Source: Pararge aegeria
Taxonomy: Eukaryota > Arthropoda > Insecta > Lepidoptera > Nymphalidae
Length of the DNA stretch: 64,000 bases
Assembly: GCF_905163445.1 (NCBI RefSeq)
Contig: NC_053201.1
Coordinates: 4,288,001-4,352,000, forward strand
Reading direction: 5' to 3'
Shown here: positions 10,886-22,500 of the stretch, piece after piece
Position numbering within the stretch: position 1 is the first letter of the stretch
Layout of the letters: each line of letters opens with the position of its first letter
Translations under genes and position numbers: made by a program
The notes under the pieces: model-generated
What the model was told of the DNA's origin: nothing
The model's database searches: none
Seen by the model: the letters and a program-made list of their open reading frames with translations, nothing else

Positions 10886-12027
10886 GTCACAGTTTTCTCA
10901 TTCTGAGAGTTAGACGAAACAATCGTTAAGTGTATCAATGTAAAAATTTCAGATGAAATAAACAGTGTTATTTTCAATTTGACGGGGTAGTACCCTGTGG
11001 CGCCATCTGAGATTAGCTTTGCTTGTGGATCCCCATTGTCTGAAAATCCGTCCATATTGTATTTATAATAATATTTAGATTTAGATTAAAATTTGTTGTC
11101 CGTTGCATTCCAACTAAATACTTATAGCATATTAATAAATGCGGCAGTAAAAACTACGCCGAAGACGGCGTACTCGGGTCAGTTCCTTAAAATACTTAGA
11201 CAAATCAAGAAAAATTAACTGAATGGCAAGAATGAATGGAAGATATAAAGATCATATTTGAATGTTTTATTTTCAGTTGATGTTTAATGCCTTAGAACTG
11301 TATCTCTACCAGTGATAATCTGTCAGCTGTATTTACAAACATCAGATTTCTGGAACTTGCCCTGTGCGTTCGGAAACACTGTGAGACTAAAGATTATGAA
11401 TTTGGCTGAGTCGTTAGAGCGGTGAAATTTAGCACTTTAATTTAAAATGCCACCGAAAAATGTATTTATATTTATGACATATTGTGTTTTATAAAATCAT
11501 GTTTAATTATTTTTTATGAACCATAGAAATATAAGTTATGACATTTTTTATACATATATTGTGTTTTACTTGTTCTCATTTGTATTATTGTATTTATTAT
11601 GAGATTTTAATTTTCATATTGCTCTAAAACTCACACTTTATCAAAAACATCTGTGCTTTCGAATTCTTCTCTTAGTTGTTTCAATTCTTCTTCTCAAAAA
11701 CTCTTTCTCTCTTACACTCACGTGCAAAGAGGCGTAGTGAAGCATCGCTATTGCTAAGGAAAAATATCTAAATATTGTTCATTATAGGTTTTAATTCCAT
11801 TTATTACAGTGTCAAGACAGATTTGGTTAGACTATAGCAAAAATATTTTTTGGGTGCACAGTAGGTGTACTGTGAAATAAACTGTACTTTTTCACCCAAC
11901 ATTTATGGGTGAAAAACAGAATCGTCTAAAAACTAGGAGAACTGCTTATTTTGACAGAAAAATATTCAGTTGTAGAGTTATCCACTTCCAAAGTTCCAAC
12001 AAATGAAAAAATGTAGCTTTTATATAT
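10886..12027. other. No gene seen
   Basis: AT-rich intergenic DNA. It contains a small hairpin, tttttcaccca / tgggtgaaaaa, at about 11888-11917. Confidence 0.45.
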
Positions 12028-12478
12028 ATATATAAACAAAAAGTCGATATAAACAATCGACTTAATAGAAACGGACATAAATTAGTGATATCAGCATATC
12101 ATCTGAGAAGAGTACAGAAATCCTTGGTGGGTTATATGCTTTTAAACGATACCGAAGGCAATATTAAATCTACCGTTACCTAAGTTTAAACAATATATTA
12201 AAAAAACATTTAATTAACACGATTAATGAATTCCTTAACGACAAGGCTGCTGCGAGGCCACTCCGCTCTCATCTCTCACAAGAAAAAATAATCCACTGAT
12301 TGTTAAACTATGTATAAATGATGTTGGAAAAGAGCAATCTGCTGAGTTTCTTGCCGGCTCTTCTCGGTAAAATCTACCTTCGGAACCGGTGGTAGAGTCA
12401 CTACAAACAGACTGACTTGACGATTCAAAAGCGCTTATAATCTAGGCCTACTTTAAATTAATGAAAATTTAAATTTGA
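12028..12478 (+). mobile_element. LINE C-terminus and 3' UTR, decayed
   Basis: Corresponds to the end of the ORF at 62987-64000: remnants of NRNGHKLVISAYHLRRVQKS, then tgaattccttaacgacaagg, ttcttgccggctcttctcgg and cggaaccggtggtagagtca. It carries in-frame breaks. Confidence 0.75.
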
Positions 12479-12524
12479 ATGTGATATAACTTATGGTAAA
12501 TTGTGTATAATGACAGAAAATTAA

Positions 12525-12736
12525 GTAGTCCCAAAGTAATCGTAACTTGTGTTATTGGTACTAAGATGACTGATGAATATTTTGATTGTCAATATACATT
12601 AATACTTATAATATACAGAACACCAAGACACTGAAAAAAAATCATGTTCATCACACAAACATTTTCCAGTTGTGGGAATCGAACCCACGTCCTTGGACTC
12701 AGAAAACAAAGTCGCTGCCCACTGCGCCAATTAACA
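12525..12736 (-). repeat. SINE-A copy, unit 1 of a tandem duplication
   Basis: Reversed SINE-A with the B box as gggaatcgaaccc and the head ending in cgctgcccactgcgccaatt. It is diverged and lacks the outermost head bases. Confidence 0.8.
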
Positions 12737-12849
12737 CGAGGCGTTTGAATTCTCAACTCTCTCATTTGTTTATACTTGCACATATTAATAATTTTTCACG
12801 AACTCTCATAAGTCAGTTTTCATCTTAACTATCGAGCTAACCAAGTTAA

Positions 12850-13107
12850 ATAAAATAAAGTAATATACTACGACAATACACACATCGCCATCTAGCCCCA
12901 AAGTAAGCGTAGCTTGTGTTATGGGTACTAGGATAACTGATGAATAATTTTTATGAATAATATACATAAATACTTATAATATATAAATAAAAACCCAGAC
13001 ACTGAAAAACATTCATGTTCATCACACCAACATTTGCCAGTGGTGGGAATCGAACCCACGGCCTTGGACTCAGAAAACAAAGTCGCTGCCCACTGCGCCA
13101 ATTAACA
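12850..13107 (-). repeat. SINE-A copy, unit 2 of a tandem duplication
   Basis: Reversed SINE-A starting at tactacgacaatacacacat. The head breaks at the same base as in unit 1 and runs into the same flank (cacgaggcgtttgaattctc). Confidence 0.85.
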
Positions 13108-13231
13108 CGAGGCGTTTGAATTCTCAACTCTCTCATTTGTTTATACTTGCATATATCAATTATTTTTTACGAACTCTCATAAGTCAGTTTTCATCTTAAC
13201 TATCGACCTAACCAAGTTAAATGAGGTAAGA

Positions 13232-13415
13232 GTTCTTCATGAAAATTTAATTTATGTCCATAAAAATATAACAAAATTTAAAAAGAAAATGGACTGTAAC
13301 AATATAAATATGAGAAGCAAAAATAAACTCGTTGTACAGTTTACTAGGCTACACAAAATTGCGAATTCATTCAAGGGTAATTGTATATTATTTTATAACA
13401 AATGACCAAATGAAA
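13232..13415 (+). mobile_element. LINE ORF fragment
   Basis: Reads KFKKKMDCNN, INMRSKNKLVVQFTRLHKIA and NSFKGNCILFYNK across one short frame shift or stop, matching KFKKKCDCNNLNIRSKNKL at 22580-22885. It is the C-terminal part of the same LINE. Confidence 0.7.
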
Positions 13416-13680
13416 TCCAAGCCGAGGCTTGTCTGCTTGCTCTATCGATTAATAATTATAAAAAAAATCTTATCAACACAACATCTCCTGAGGATGCTTC
13501 GGTTTCATAGCGATACGTGCGTAGAGGGTACATTGCCGAGGATCTGTTTGGTGTGGAGTGTTAGGTTTGAAGAAACTATAATTTACACCATACAGATTTT
13601 CCTGCTGTTCGCGGAGTATAGCAAATTAAGCTTTAATTCATAATATATTATGGATTTCCGCAAAGTAACGCCTGCTTCTA
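13416..13680. repeat. Interspersed repeat, also at 48705-49055
   Basis: Shares tcctgaggatgcttcggttt, gtgcgtagagggta, atctgtttggtgtgg and gcggagtatagcaaattaag with the inverted-repeat locus at 48.7-49.05 kb. The family was not identified; the layout resembles the repeats flanking Penelope-like elements. Confidence 0.6.
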
Positions 13681-13721
13681 TCCAATATATAAAAAAGCTA
13701 TAGTTTCTAATATCTCATCAT

Positions 13722-13965
13722 CATCATCATCATTTCAACAAATTGACGTCCTCTGCTGGACATAGGTATTTTGTAGGGAGTTCCACAATCCACGGTCCTG
13801 GGACGCTTGCCTCCAGCGGCTCCCAGTGACTCACCTGGTGTCTCGTTGGGGGACTTACGCTGCGTTTACCGGTGCGGGGTCGCCATTCCAGCACCTTAAG
13901 ACACCCATCAATTCTCCGAGCTATGTGCCCTGCCTATTGCCAGAAATATGAATCCCTCAAGAACA
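13722..13965 (-). mobile_element. RTE-like LINE C-terminal remnant
   Basis: The minus strand gives SRWRQASQDRGLWNSL and TYVQQRTSIC, the typical end of insect RTE-type reverse-transcriptase proteins (xRWxxxAxDRxxWRxLxExY). A (ATC)n microsatellite flanks it at 13718-13733. Confidence 0.65.
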
Positions 13966-14062
13966 ACATAATGTGATAACTCCCACTCGTTCTTATTTTT
14001 TTAGCATTATACTCGTAGTTAGCATATTTGACTATAGGTCGCATTGTCCGTGGTGCTATTCT

Positions 14063-14242
14063 CTAGTATCCAGTGGCGTGGCGCATAAAATCAAGAAAAT
14101 CTCCAGTAATAATTATAAAAAACTTAAGGATAGGCATTGTAAGAGTTATAAAAAGCCTACCCTCAGGTTTTTATAACTCCTACTGGTGATTTTCTTCATT
14201 TTATATCATCTGCATACCCTGTGCATACCCTGTCTGCACGGC
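14063..14242. repeat. Palindromic MITE, hAT-like ends
   Basis: Starts CAGTGGCGTGGCGCATAAAA. The internal ataaaatcaagaaaatctcc is mirrored by gattttcttcattttat at 14187-14203. The ends resemble the MITEs at 35899 and 62272. Confidence 0.5.
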
Positions 14243-15205
14243 TCTGCTAGTATTTAAATAAAAAAAAATGGGTGAAGGTAAAACGTCATTGGGTGTTAAT
14301 GAAAACCAACCACATTAAAAATTCTTAATATTTTATTGGAGAGATTTCTTTCACGTTATCGTTAAAAAATAAAATAATAAAAAAATCAGTTCGAAAAAGA
14401 ATAAGAATTTAAACGTAACAAATAATTTTCATACATACAAGCCTATTCCCGATTATTATTTTTAATTACAACTTTAATACAATTTTAATGACAATGATTT
14501 ATTTATTTATCCATCTTATATTATTACCATACAATAACGAAGCCTATTTATAACAAAAAAAAAATGAACAACATTACCTCTCGTATTGCACAATGAAAAT
14601 AGCATAAATATAATTAATTGTTTTTATGATAATTATTACCAAATAACATTATTTTTTTTAATAAAAGTGTTTAAAAAAAAACTGGAATGACCATGAGTAT
14701 TGTTATATCTAATTGTCATGCAACAAACTTAAAATTTAATCTCATTATAAAACGATAAACATTAAAGGCCTTAATAAACGTTGTTATACAATATGTTGTC
14801 ACATTTCACTGAGAGCATCTTTGAAATGACATAGCCAGACAAAATACTAAATAACTATTCCGACTTTATTACACGTTTATTTTTAAGATTCCTTTTCTGG
14901 AATGTCTAAGTTTCAAATTGTGACCCGTAGGAACAAAATTGTTTATGAAGCCTTTTTTACGCTTTATTTTTATAATATTGTTAGCTATTTAAAGCCGGGG
15001 TTAGTTGCATAACGCAATTGCAATCAGCTTAATGTGTTAGTTCCGTCTAGAGGGCGCCAAATTTTTGCTACAAACGAAATGTCAATGTATTGACAATTTG
15101 TACTTTTCGTTACATTTTCGTTGTACATAAATGTTTAAATAAATTATTGAAATTAAATAAAACTATAGACGCATATTAATGAGTTTTTGTTTTGATAAAT
15201 ACAAA
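14243..15205. other. No gene seen; AT-rich
   Basis: Very AT-rich intergenic DNA between the two convergent genes, with only chance ORFs. Confidence 0.45.
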
Positions 15206-15210
15206 GTTCT

Positions 15211-15295
15211 CTCACACCGATGCACGCACCGACGAGATCCCAAAGCTAGTACTCCGACTGTTTTGGGCTCTAGTCGGTGCGTGCATCTGTGTGAG
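15211..15295. repeat. 85-bp near-palindrome
   Basis: 23-bp arms (15211-15233 and 15273-15295) pair with one mismatch. The inner segment also pairs in part (gatcccaaa with ttttgggctc). Confidence 0.75.
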
Positions 15296-15299
15296 TGCG

Positions 15300-16190
15300 C
15301 CTTTTGAAAAGTGTTGATAGATATACGTTCGAGAGTTCGTGAAAACCAAAGCGTTCAGTAATTTTCAACATTAGCACTATTGTTTTTACTTTTAATTTAG
15401 CCGCAGGATTAAAAGCCGTAGTGAGCTTAAAACTTTAGAGATAATCGCGAGGTAATCTTACTTGGAAAAAAATATAATATAAATAAAAAATATGTTTCAA
15501 TATCCATTTGTAATGCGGCCTAAAATGTGATCTCTACATGGCAACTCAAATACAGTAGGTATGTTTATCTTGTCAGCTGGAGTTTCTATCGGTAGGATCA
15601 TTTTCTTGAAATAATGCTGATTGTAATTGCGTTTCGCAATTACCACTGGTAAATATAATATAATTTCGATTACACAAACACCTGGGCTAAGATCGCAACT
15701 ACATAATTCGTTATGTGTTAGGTATCCATTTTCTTGTCTATGTCTTATCTCATAGAAATAGAAGAGAAAATGGTAGACACAATTATCTCCTGTCGCGCTA
15801 ATGACCAGAGTGGTTTAGATGTCAAACCAAACGCTATTAAACGTTAAGCCCTGTGCAGACGAGGTACTTCCCATATAACCACATCGTCTACGCAGGACCT
15901 TAAAAAGGCTTCGACACGAATTAATAATATTCATTTTTATATGAACAAATGCATATAAACTAACAAATAAATATAAAAAACCATGATCACTATTATTTAC
16001 TTAGGTCAACAAAAGTCAAAATTATACGCGTTAGTTTGCGTGCGGCCAATCACAAGCCGTGCCATTTAAAACAGGAGCTGTGATTGGTCACGAACAAACT
16101 TTTGGCCTTCGCTTTCGCATTCGCGTTTACTCTTACCTGTCAATGAAAACAATATTTACCTACATTACCTTTTAGGCTTGGGGAAAAAAT
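15300..16190. other. No gene seen
   Basis: AT-rich intergenic DNA without recognised repeats or coding sequence. Confidence 0.4.
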
Positions 16191-16204
16191 ATAAATTTTT
16201 ACTA

Positions 16205-16655
16205 TTTCTTTTACAGTTAATTGTGTCAGACTCTGGAATTCCCTACCTGATGTCTGATGACATACGTCAGGCAAAATCCTTGCCTCTTTTTAAAAGTCGT
16301 TTGAAAAACTATTTTTTATGTATGTAGCGTTATAGTATGTAGTTTATTATAATTATATGTATGAACAATATATGTTATATATAATAATTATATGTTTAGT
16401 ATTAGAATTTATACCATGTATGTAGTTTAGTTTGTAATATTTTTATGTAGGTAGAAATTTTTATTGCCGCACCAACCCGTTCCTTACAAAAACTACTATC
16501 GCCAAAGGTTGTCTGGGAGAGATCGCTTTAGCGATAAGACCGCCTTTGCACACCTAAACTAGTTTTTTTTTTTTGAATTATTATTTTTGTAAATGTGTTT
16601 CTTTGTATTTTGTTTTTGTGTGTGCAATAAAGAATTTAATATTTAATTTAATATG
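16205..16655 (+). mobile_element. LINE C-terminus and 3' UTR (second lineage)
   Basis: Encodes a remnant of CVRLWNSLPDV and then RQAKSLPLFKSRLKNYFLCM before a stop, a typical LINE C-terminus. The 3' UTR has the shared motif ggttgtctgggagagatcgc, agcgataag and ends in aataaagaatttaa. Related tails occur at 21420, 37985, 42225, 42625 and 43575. Confidence 0.75.
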
Positions 16656-17149
16656 TATATTTTTAAAAGCCATTTATTTGTTATTTTTTCAATTTTAAAA
16701 CCATTTTACACTAAAAGGTAATGTAAGTACTAAGTGTACGTATTGTTTATGACAAAATTAATGGAGTTAGTATAGGTAGATCTCAGCCATAGTGCCGCTT
16801 TCGAGTAAAGAAACACGATATCATGGGTTTGCTGTTCACAATTAAAAAAAATCTACTTAATATTTATATATAACAAAAGTCTTTGAGCGTTGCCAAAAAA
16901 CATAAAAAAACTATCATAGCTAAACGACGTATTTACATGAAATCTTATTTCCAACAATAAAATAGTATTATACAATACTTATCGTCTATAATTTACAGGA
17001 GTCAAATATCTTACCTAAACAATAATTATAGTTGCCTAACTATTTTACAATAATTTACACTGAAGCTTACTATAAAGGTTTAAAATGATATGCAATAAGC
17101 TATACAGGATGCTATTTTGGCTGCGGTCAAAAATGTCAAAGAACTAAAT
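16656..17149. other. No gene seen
   Basis: AT-rich intergenic DNA with no recognised feature. Confidence 0.4.
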
Positions 17150-17428
17150 TAGAGATAATACCTCAAAGAAAATAAAATTCCAGCATTTTCAGTATAAAAT
17201 TGTTAATGCAATGACAGTTTAAAGTGGAAGAAGGAGGCATAGAGGAAATGTAAAGGCTTTTAGACTCCATAGTCGGTTATCCAGTCTCTTGAGGCACGCT
17301 CTAGCGCCATCGACTAATTTGAGCTTTTGTTACAAGGTCAGAGCCAATACCACCCACCTCGAAATATATTTTGGAAGATATGAATAAACAATTTAATATA
17401 AATGATGAACGAAGAAATTGAATGAACT

Positions 17429-17480
17429 GAAAATCGTTGTAAATATTGTATTATATTATACAATATTTTCAACGATTTTC
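17429..17480. repeat. 22-bp hairpin with 8-nt loop
   Basis: 17429-17450 pairs with 17459-17480 with a single mismatch around the loop ttatatta. It lies about 0.9 kb past the trh stop. Confidence 0.85.
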
Positions 17481-17770
17481 TTAAACTAACTGTAACTCGT
17501 ATTAACTGTTGCATTCATATCACTTGCTTTTTTAAGAAGGACTTAGAAACGAGTTATAGTCTCGATCTGTTAGTTTAAAATCAGTTTAATCTTTAGGTAC
17601 ACCAAATTTATTAGTTATTCGGTGACATAGTTCCGTAGACCAAATTTCCGTATTCGTTTAAGCTGTAACCTCTTTGACTGCTGCCAATAGAACATCCTGT
17701 AGCTTAGCGGGTATATAATTGACCCGCTATATATAACACATTAAAAACAAAATACTGTTTAGGCATATGT

Positions 17771-17945
17771 GCCGCCATTTTGAATACATTACAGATAATA
17801 TATCGCCATTTTGTAAAAAAGGGGCAATATAATGATCATATAAATAACATTATAATTTTGTAATTTAGCCACGTATCACTATAATACTGTAAAGACAAAA
17901 TACTGTTAATGGCTTCTTTTTAGCTTAAGTACCGCCATTTTGAAT
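17771..17945. promoter_or_regulatory. Cluster of YY1/Pho-like motifs
   Basis: Three GCCATTTTG-type motifs: gccgccattttgaat at 17771-17785, cgccattttg at 17804-17813 and accgccattttgaat at 17931-17945. Two belong to a local duplication with flanking acaaaatactgtt. The motif matches the YY1/Pleiohomeotic consensus on the minus strand. Confidence 0.4.
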
Positions 17946-18370
17946 TGTTTAAGTACAAGCTAAATTCTGATAGTAGCAGTTGCGTTTACAAATTATAAAT
18001 AGGTATGTTATAGTAACATTTAAAATTCTAATTAAATTCCTATATTTTTTGTATGCCACATTCTGTTTATATTTTTGGCACAGTATCTGAAAACACTTAT
18101 CATAAAGGAAATTCAACTATTGTGTTGGCCCATCCTGAGTATTCGATTTTAAGTCTTTTTACATTATGTAATTGTATCCCTCATATCCCATAATAATCAA
18201 CGCAAACGAAATTACTATACAAACTAATTTATAGAAAAGTTTTCGAAGATAACAAAACTAGAAAACAGTATTAACAAATGAAAAACAAACTTCCAAATAA
18301 AACTATTGAAGCCTTCAAGGAAAATTCCTTCGGGGATATCCAAACTATTTCGTCACTAATGCAAGTATGG

Positions 18371-19556
18371 CTATGAGCTGCTCGAATACCAATTAGTATT
18401 TGGCGGAGCTGACTTATCTGTCGATTGGTGCGAGTGAGACGCATGAGCGGAATGCGCTTGCGGATGATAGAGATGGAAAGATGTAGGTGGATGGAAGAAC
18501 TGCGACTGATCTATCGACGACGCGTAGTCCAAAGCACCGGGCACGGCTGAGTAAGCCTGAGGTTTCAATGGAAACGAAGACTCTAAATAGGAATGCCTTA
18601 TTGCTTCGGAATAGTGACTGTTATCGTACGGCAACGGGTATTGTTGTTTATCCCTAGGGGATACTGATCCTGGAGGCGTCATTGCCGGATGATAGTCCGC
18701 GTACGGTCCGTAAGGCAAAGAACTGATATCTGTCCCTTTGTGGCCTAATTGTTCACCATAACCAGACCCTTCGCTTCCGGGAGGCGTCGGTAAAGGTCCG
18801 GATTGACCATCACTAGAGTAATAACCACCTGTTCTTCCATCCCCTAATCTAATAACGCTTTCTCGACTCGCGTAAAGTTGCCTTAATAACGCCGATGCGG
18901 GCGTAGAAGAATGACTCACAGGGATTTGTCGATTCAAATGATTCAAGTGATGGTTTTGCGTCCCGATCCATTGGATGGTAGATTTCTGCTGCTGTTGTTT
19001 TAGTAATGCATCGGTTGAGAAATCTGTAGGCCTATGCGCAATCTCTTTTCCGTCTAGCGATGGCAAATGTTTGGACATTGCGTTCTCTAAATCTCTCACT
19101 GACGTAGCATCGGATGTTTCCGGAATTGCCAAATTTGTCTTTGTCATGTCCCGTTCGGAGGGAATAGTGGCAGTAGGGTTTGATGAGCTTTTTCGCCTCT
19201 CTTCGTCTCTTTCTGGGTCTTCTTCGCAGTCTGTGGTATGTTTTCGTTTTTTCATCCTTCGCGCTGGCATTGGAGAGGTCTTTTCTTGGGTTGTGTGTAG
19301 TGATAAAGGTTGCGCATCGTTGAGTCTTGTTAAATGGGGGACTTCGGAGGTAGGAGGTGCGGTTGACGCTGAATCAGTATTCGAGGGAGCTTCATTCCTC
19401 TCTGTAGTGTGTCGTGTCGGGGGCGGGGGTGCTCCGGGCGTGTCGGCGTCCGGTGGACCATTGTCTGGATCACCTGTAGTCTCCTCCCGCTTAACTCCCT
19501 GTAAACTTTCCTCTAATTGGCAACAGTCCATCACCGTGTTTGGGTATTCTCGGCCA
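18371..19556 (-). CDS. trh: trh last exon: C-terminal regulatory region
   Basis: The acceptor is CCTTTCAG. It encodes SGREYPNTVMDCCQLEESLQ, then a Pro/Ser/Thr-rich region, the basic RRMKKRK stretch, a Gln run (QQQQ), YASRESVIR, PLPTPPGSEGSGYGE, and Tyr/Pro/His-rich sequence ending NWYSSSS before TAG at 18373-18371. Its composition is typical of a transactivation domain. A 201-codon frame on the opposite strand (18975-19580) is a shadow of this exon. Confidence 0.95.
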
Positions 19557-22500
19557 CTGAAAGGAAAAATGATCCATTAACCAAAGAAAATAACATTTTT
19601 TTATTTAGTTTCATAGATTTTGGTTCTTCGAATATCTACAAACATGAAGACACAAAATTATTTGTATAATTTTCATGTTTAATGTAATTTTTTCAATACT
19701 GCATAATAAGGCATGAAAGACTAAGTTATATACGAGCAAAAGTAATAAAAATTGTAATATATGATTATCTACAAAAAGTAACTTCACTGAAGGTTTCTTA
19801 TAGTTATGAAAGGAATTTCGGGGTTTTACCTAATAACATAATTGACGCAAATAATGTTTTGCTCCTCAGCATTTTTGGTCGAACAGATGACGGTTGCACA
19901 GGTCTGCATCCAAGTGTAGCCGCCCAGTTTGTTCATCAGTCTGTAGTAGTGTGTCAGCACTTGACCCTTGTTTATAACTGTAAAGAGATACATACTTTGT
20001 AGGCCAACATCTCCTGCATAGACTGTCAGACTTTGGTGTTTTTTTTTTGTAGTTCTAGTTTCTAGTATAGGGAATAAGGTTATTGGCATCGGATCGAATA
20101 AGTAAAAGAATAATATTTCATGGCCTAAAATAGTTAAATGATAGTGAGGTTTTTACAGAACTATGTAACGCAAAGCAATTTAAAACCAAGAAAAAAATAT
20201 GAAATACGATTTAATGTATAGAATCCAAATAAGGAATATTTGGTTAACAATTTCTAAAACCAACATAACACTGAAGATAATATTATTTTAATAGCACAGT
20301 CCCTAGGTATGATTTTAATAATATACACAATAAATTGACAACAAAGACACTAACTTAAAGGTTCTGGCCATATATGCATACGATTCAAAGAAATAATAGC
20401 GATTGATCATGTAATTCAACCGCCATAATTATATTTATTATAACTGAATCAGGACGGGGATATTCATAATCATGACCTTGAATTAGTGACTTAAAACGCA
20501 TTGATGACGATAATATTCAGATTGTGCGAAACAAAGACGGCGATACATTAGCGACAAAACAACCAGGTCTTCAGAGCTTTATTTTTAATTTAAGAGACAA
20601 AGAGGTAACCGTTTATACTCGCAGTTCTTTAAACTTCGTCCATTTTTTTGATATTTTCACTTCTACCGTGAAACGAATGAGAATCTAAACGGGAAACGAA
20701 AGGAATATCATCCGTTCTCAATGTCGTTTCACTTCGATTCAATTAACTAAATTGATTTTAAGTATTGTAAAATCTATAGCAGCACCCGGAATTATATCTA
20801 GCCTTCTGTCGAGTAGATTCTTTTTCACCAATAGTCACAACCTTCAGTTATTTTCAAAAGCAAGAAATACTTTTCTTCGGAGCTATATAACAAATGTATG
20901 TTTTTCTAGAGTCCGTCGTTTTGTAGTGCGTGTGTAGTCATTTTATTTTGTAGGACGCATCATATTCCATATTCCGTACATACAATACACAAAGTGTTCG
21001 ACATGTGTATTGTGTACGTGAATCATTAAGACAATCCCGCTTTTTGGTTTTGTTATTTTATTGTTTATTGTTGCCACTGTTAATTTACAATGCGTATGGC
21101 GTCGGGCCAAAAGTTAGGCGTCATTCGCTAATAGTATCTTATTGTTGTGGTAAATTGTATTGATCGCATATTTGAGGTTATGCCTTTTTATAACTTCACT
21201 AGTGTAGCTCTATGACATCAATTGTTTATGATCGGGCAATTGTTTCTGAGAAAGCTGTTATTCCAAGATAAAAAAGAGGGAATTGTCATCGTTCCTTATA
21301 TAATATTTATGTGCTGTTGTTTAGTTTATTTTGATTAGTTTATTTTTATATTCATTAATTATATTATGTATTTGTGTAAACTAGTTTATGTATTAGTACG
21401 TAGTTATTCGAATGTATGAAGTTTTAAAATTTGTACCACCAGCAGTCTATTCTCCTCTTCTTTTTTCCAAATTCGAAGGTTGTCTGGCAGAGATTGCTAT
21501 TTAGCGATAAGGCCAGCTCGTGTATTCTATTTATTTCTTCATGTTTCTGTTTTTTTATTATTTTTGTGTTCATATGGTAATGCTATGGAATACAAATAAA
21601 TAGTTCAACGATTCCTTGATAATTAGGCACGTATTAATAAACCGACCTCAAGCCTAGAACAGTTACCCTAACTATCAAGGAATGATAAAAAATGCCCGAT
21701 TTGGTGAGACTTAAGCGGAGATATAATATGTGATGCCATTTTTTGTGATGCACCCAGCGAAAATCCGATTGTAAATAGGTATATCGTCATTTTGGATGTT
21801 TTAAAAAGATCTGTTGTATATTGTAGGTACAGTGAACAATATTCAGATCGAATCAAGAACGGAATAAGTTCAACAGAGTTTTATCGAAAGTTCAGTGGAA
21901 TTGTATCGGTAGTTTACAGCATTTCATAAATTTTGCCGAATCGCAAATAATAAAATCGACGATAGGTTGTCCAGTCCCAAAGAAGTTGGTCGTAAATTTT
22001 CCTTCCACCTTGAAGTTGTCTTGACACGAATTTCTATTCGCACACATTGAATACAAAGTGGGGTTACGCCATCCGATGGATTTCACTCTTATTGGGTCAT
22101 GGGTGGTATCGACGAAAACAATCGTTTATGTCAATCGATAAGGAAAATCGATTAACCTGTAATGACTAATGTGGAAAGCAAAGATGTGCAATTGGAAAAA
22201 CATTGCGTAAATAAAATTTCATTGCTTAGTAATGCAGCTAACTTTTTTAATGCTAGAAGTGGTCTTTTAGTTCAATATCATGTTTCAATGGAACCAATTT
22301 GTAAAGTCAAAGTCAAAGTCAAAGTCAAAAATATCTTTATTCAAGTAGGCCCACAGGTGGCACTTTTGATGCGTACATAAGAATTACACGGTAGTGAGAT
22401 GATGGCGATAACCACATTCGTAAACTTAAAACTAAAGCTACGAGGGTTCCAAACGCGTCCCGGTCTAAGAAGAAGCCCACAACAAACTTAGCCGGGTGTT

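Larger units (their letters stand above)
17150..18370 (-). other. Presumed trh 3' UTR and downstream flank
   Basis: AT-rich sequence directly downstream of the trh stop. The first minus-strand AATAAA that I noticed is at 17612-17607, about 760 bp after the stop; others lie farther on. The region holds three GCCATTTTG-type motifs and a strong hairpin (separate entries). The UTR end is not established. Confidence 0.4.

Noticed and set aside
13718..13733. CRISPR-like or coding signal from the (ATC)n run
   Set aside because: Simple microsatellite that commonly flanks LINE and SINE ends here.
18975..19580. 201-codon + strand ORF
   Set aside because: It lies antisense over the trh last exon. Its Ser/Cys/Val-rich content is what the complement of the Pro/Ser/Thr-rich exon gives, and it has no motif.
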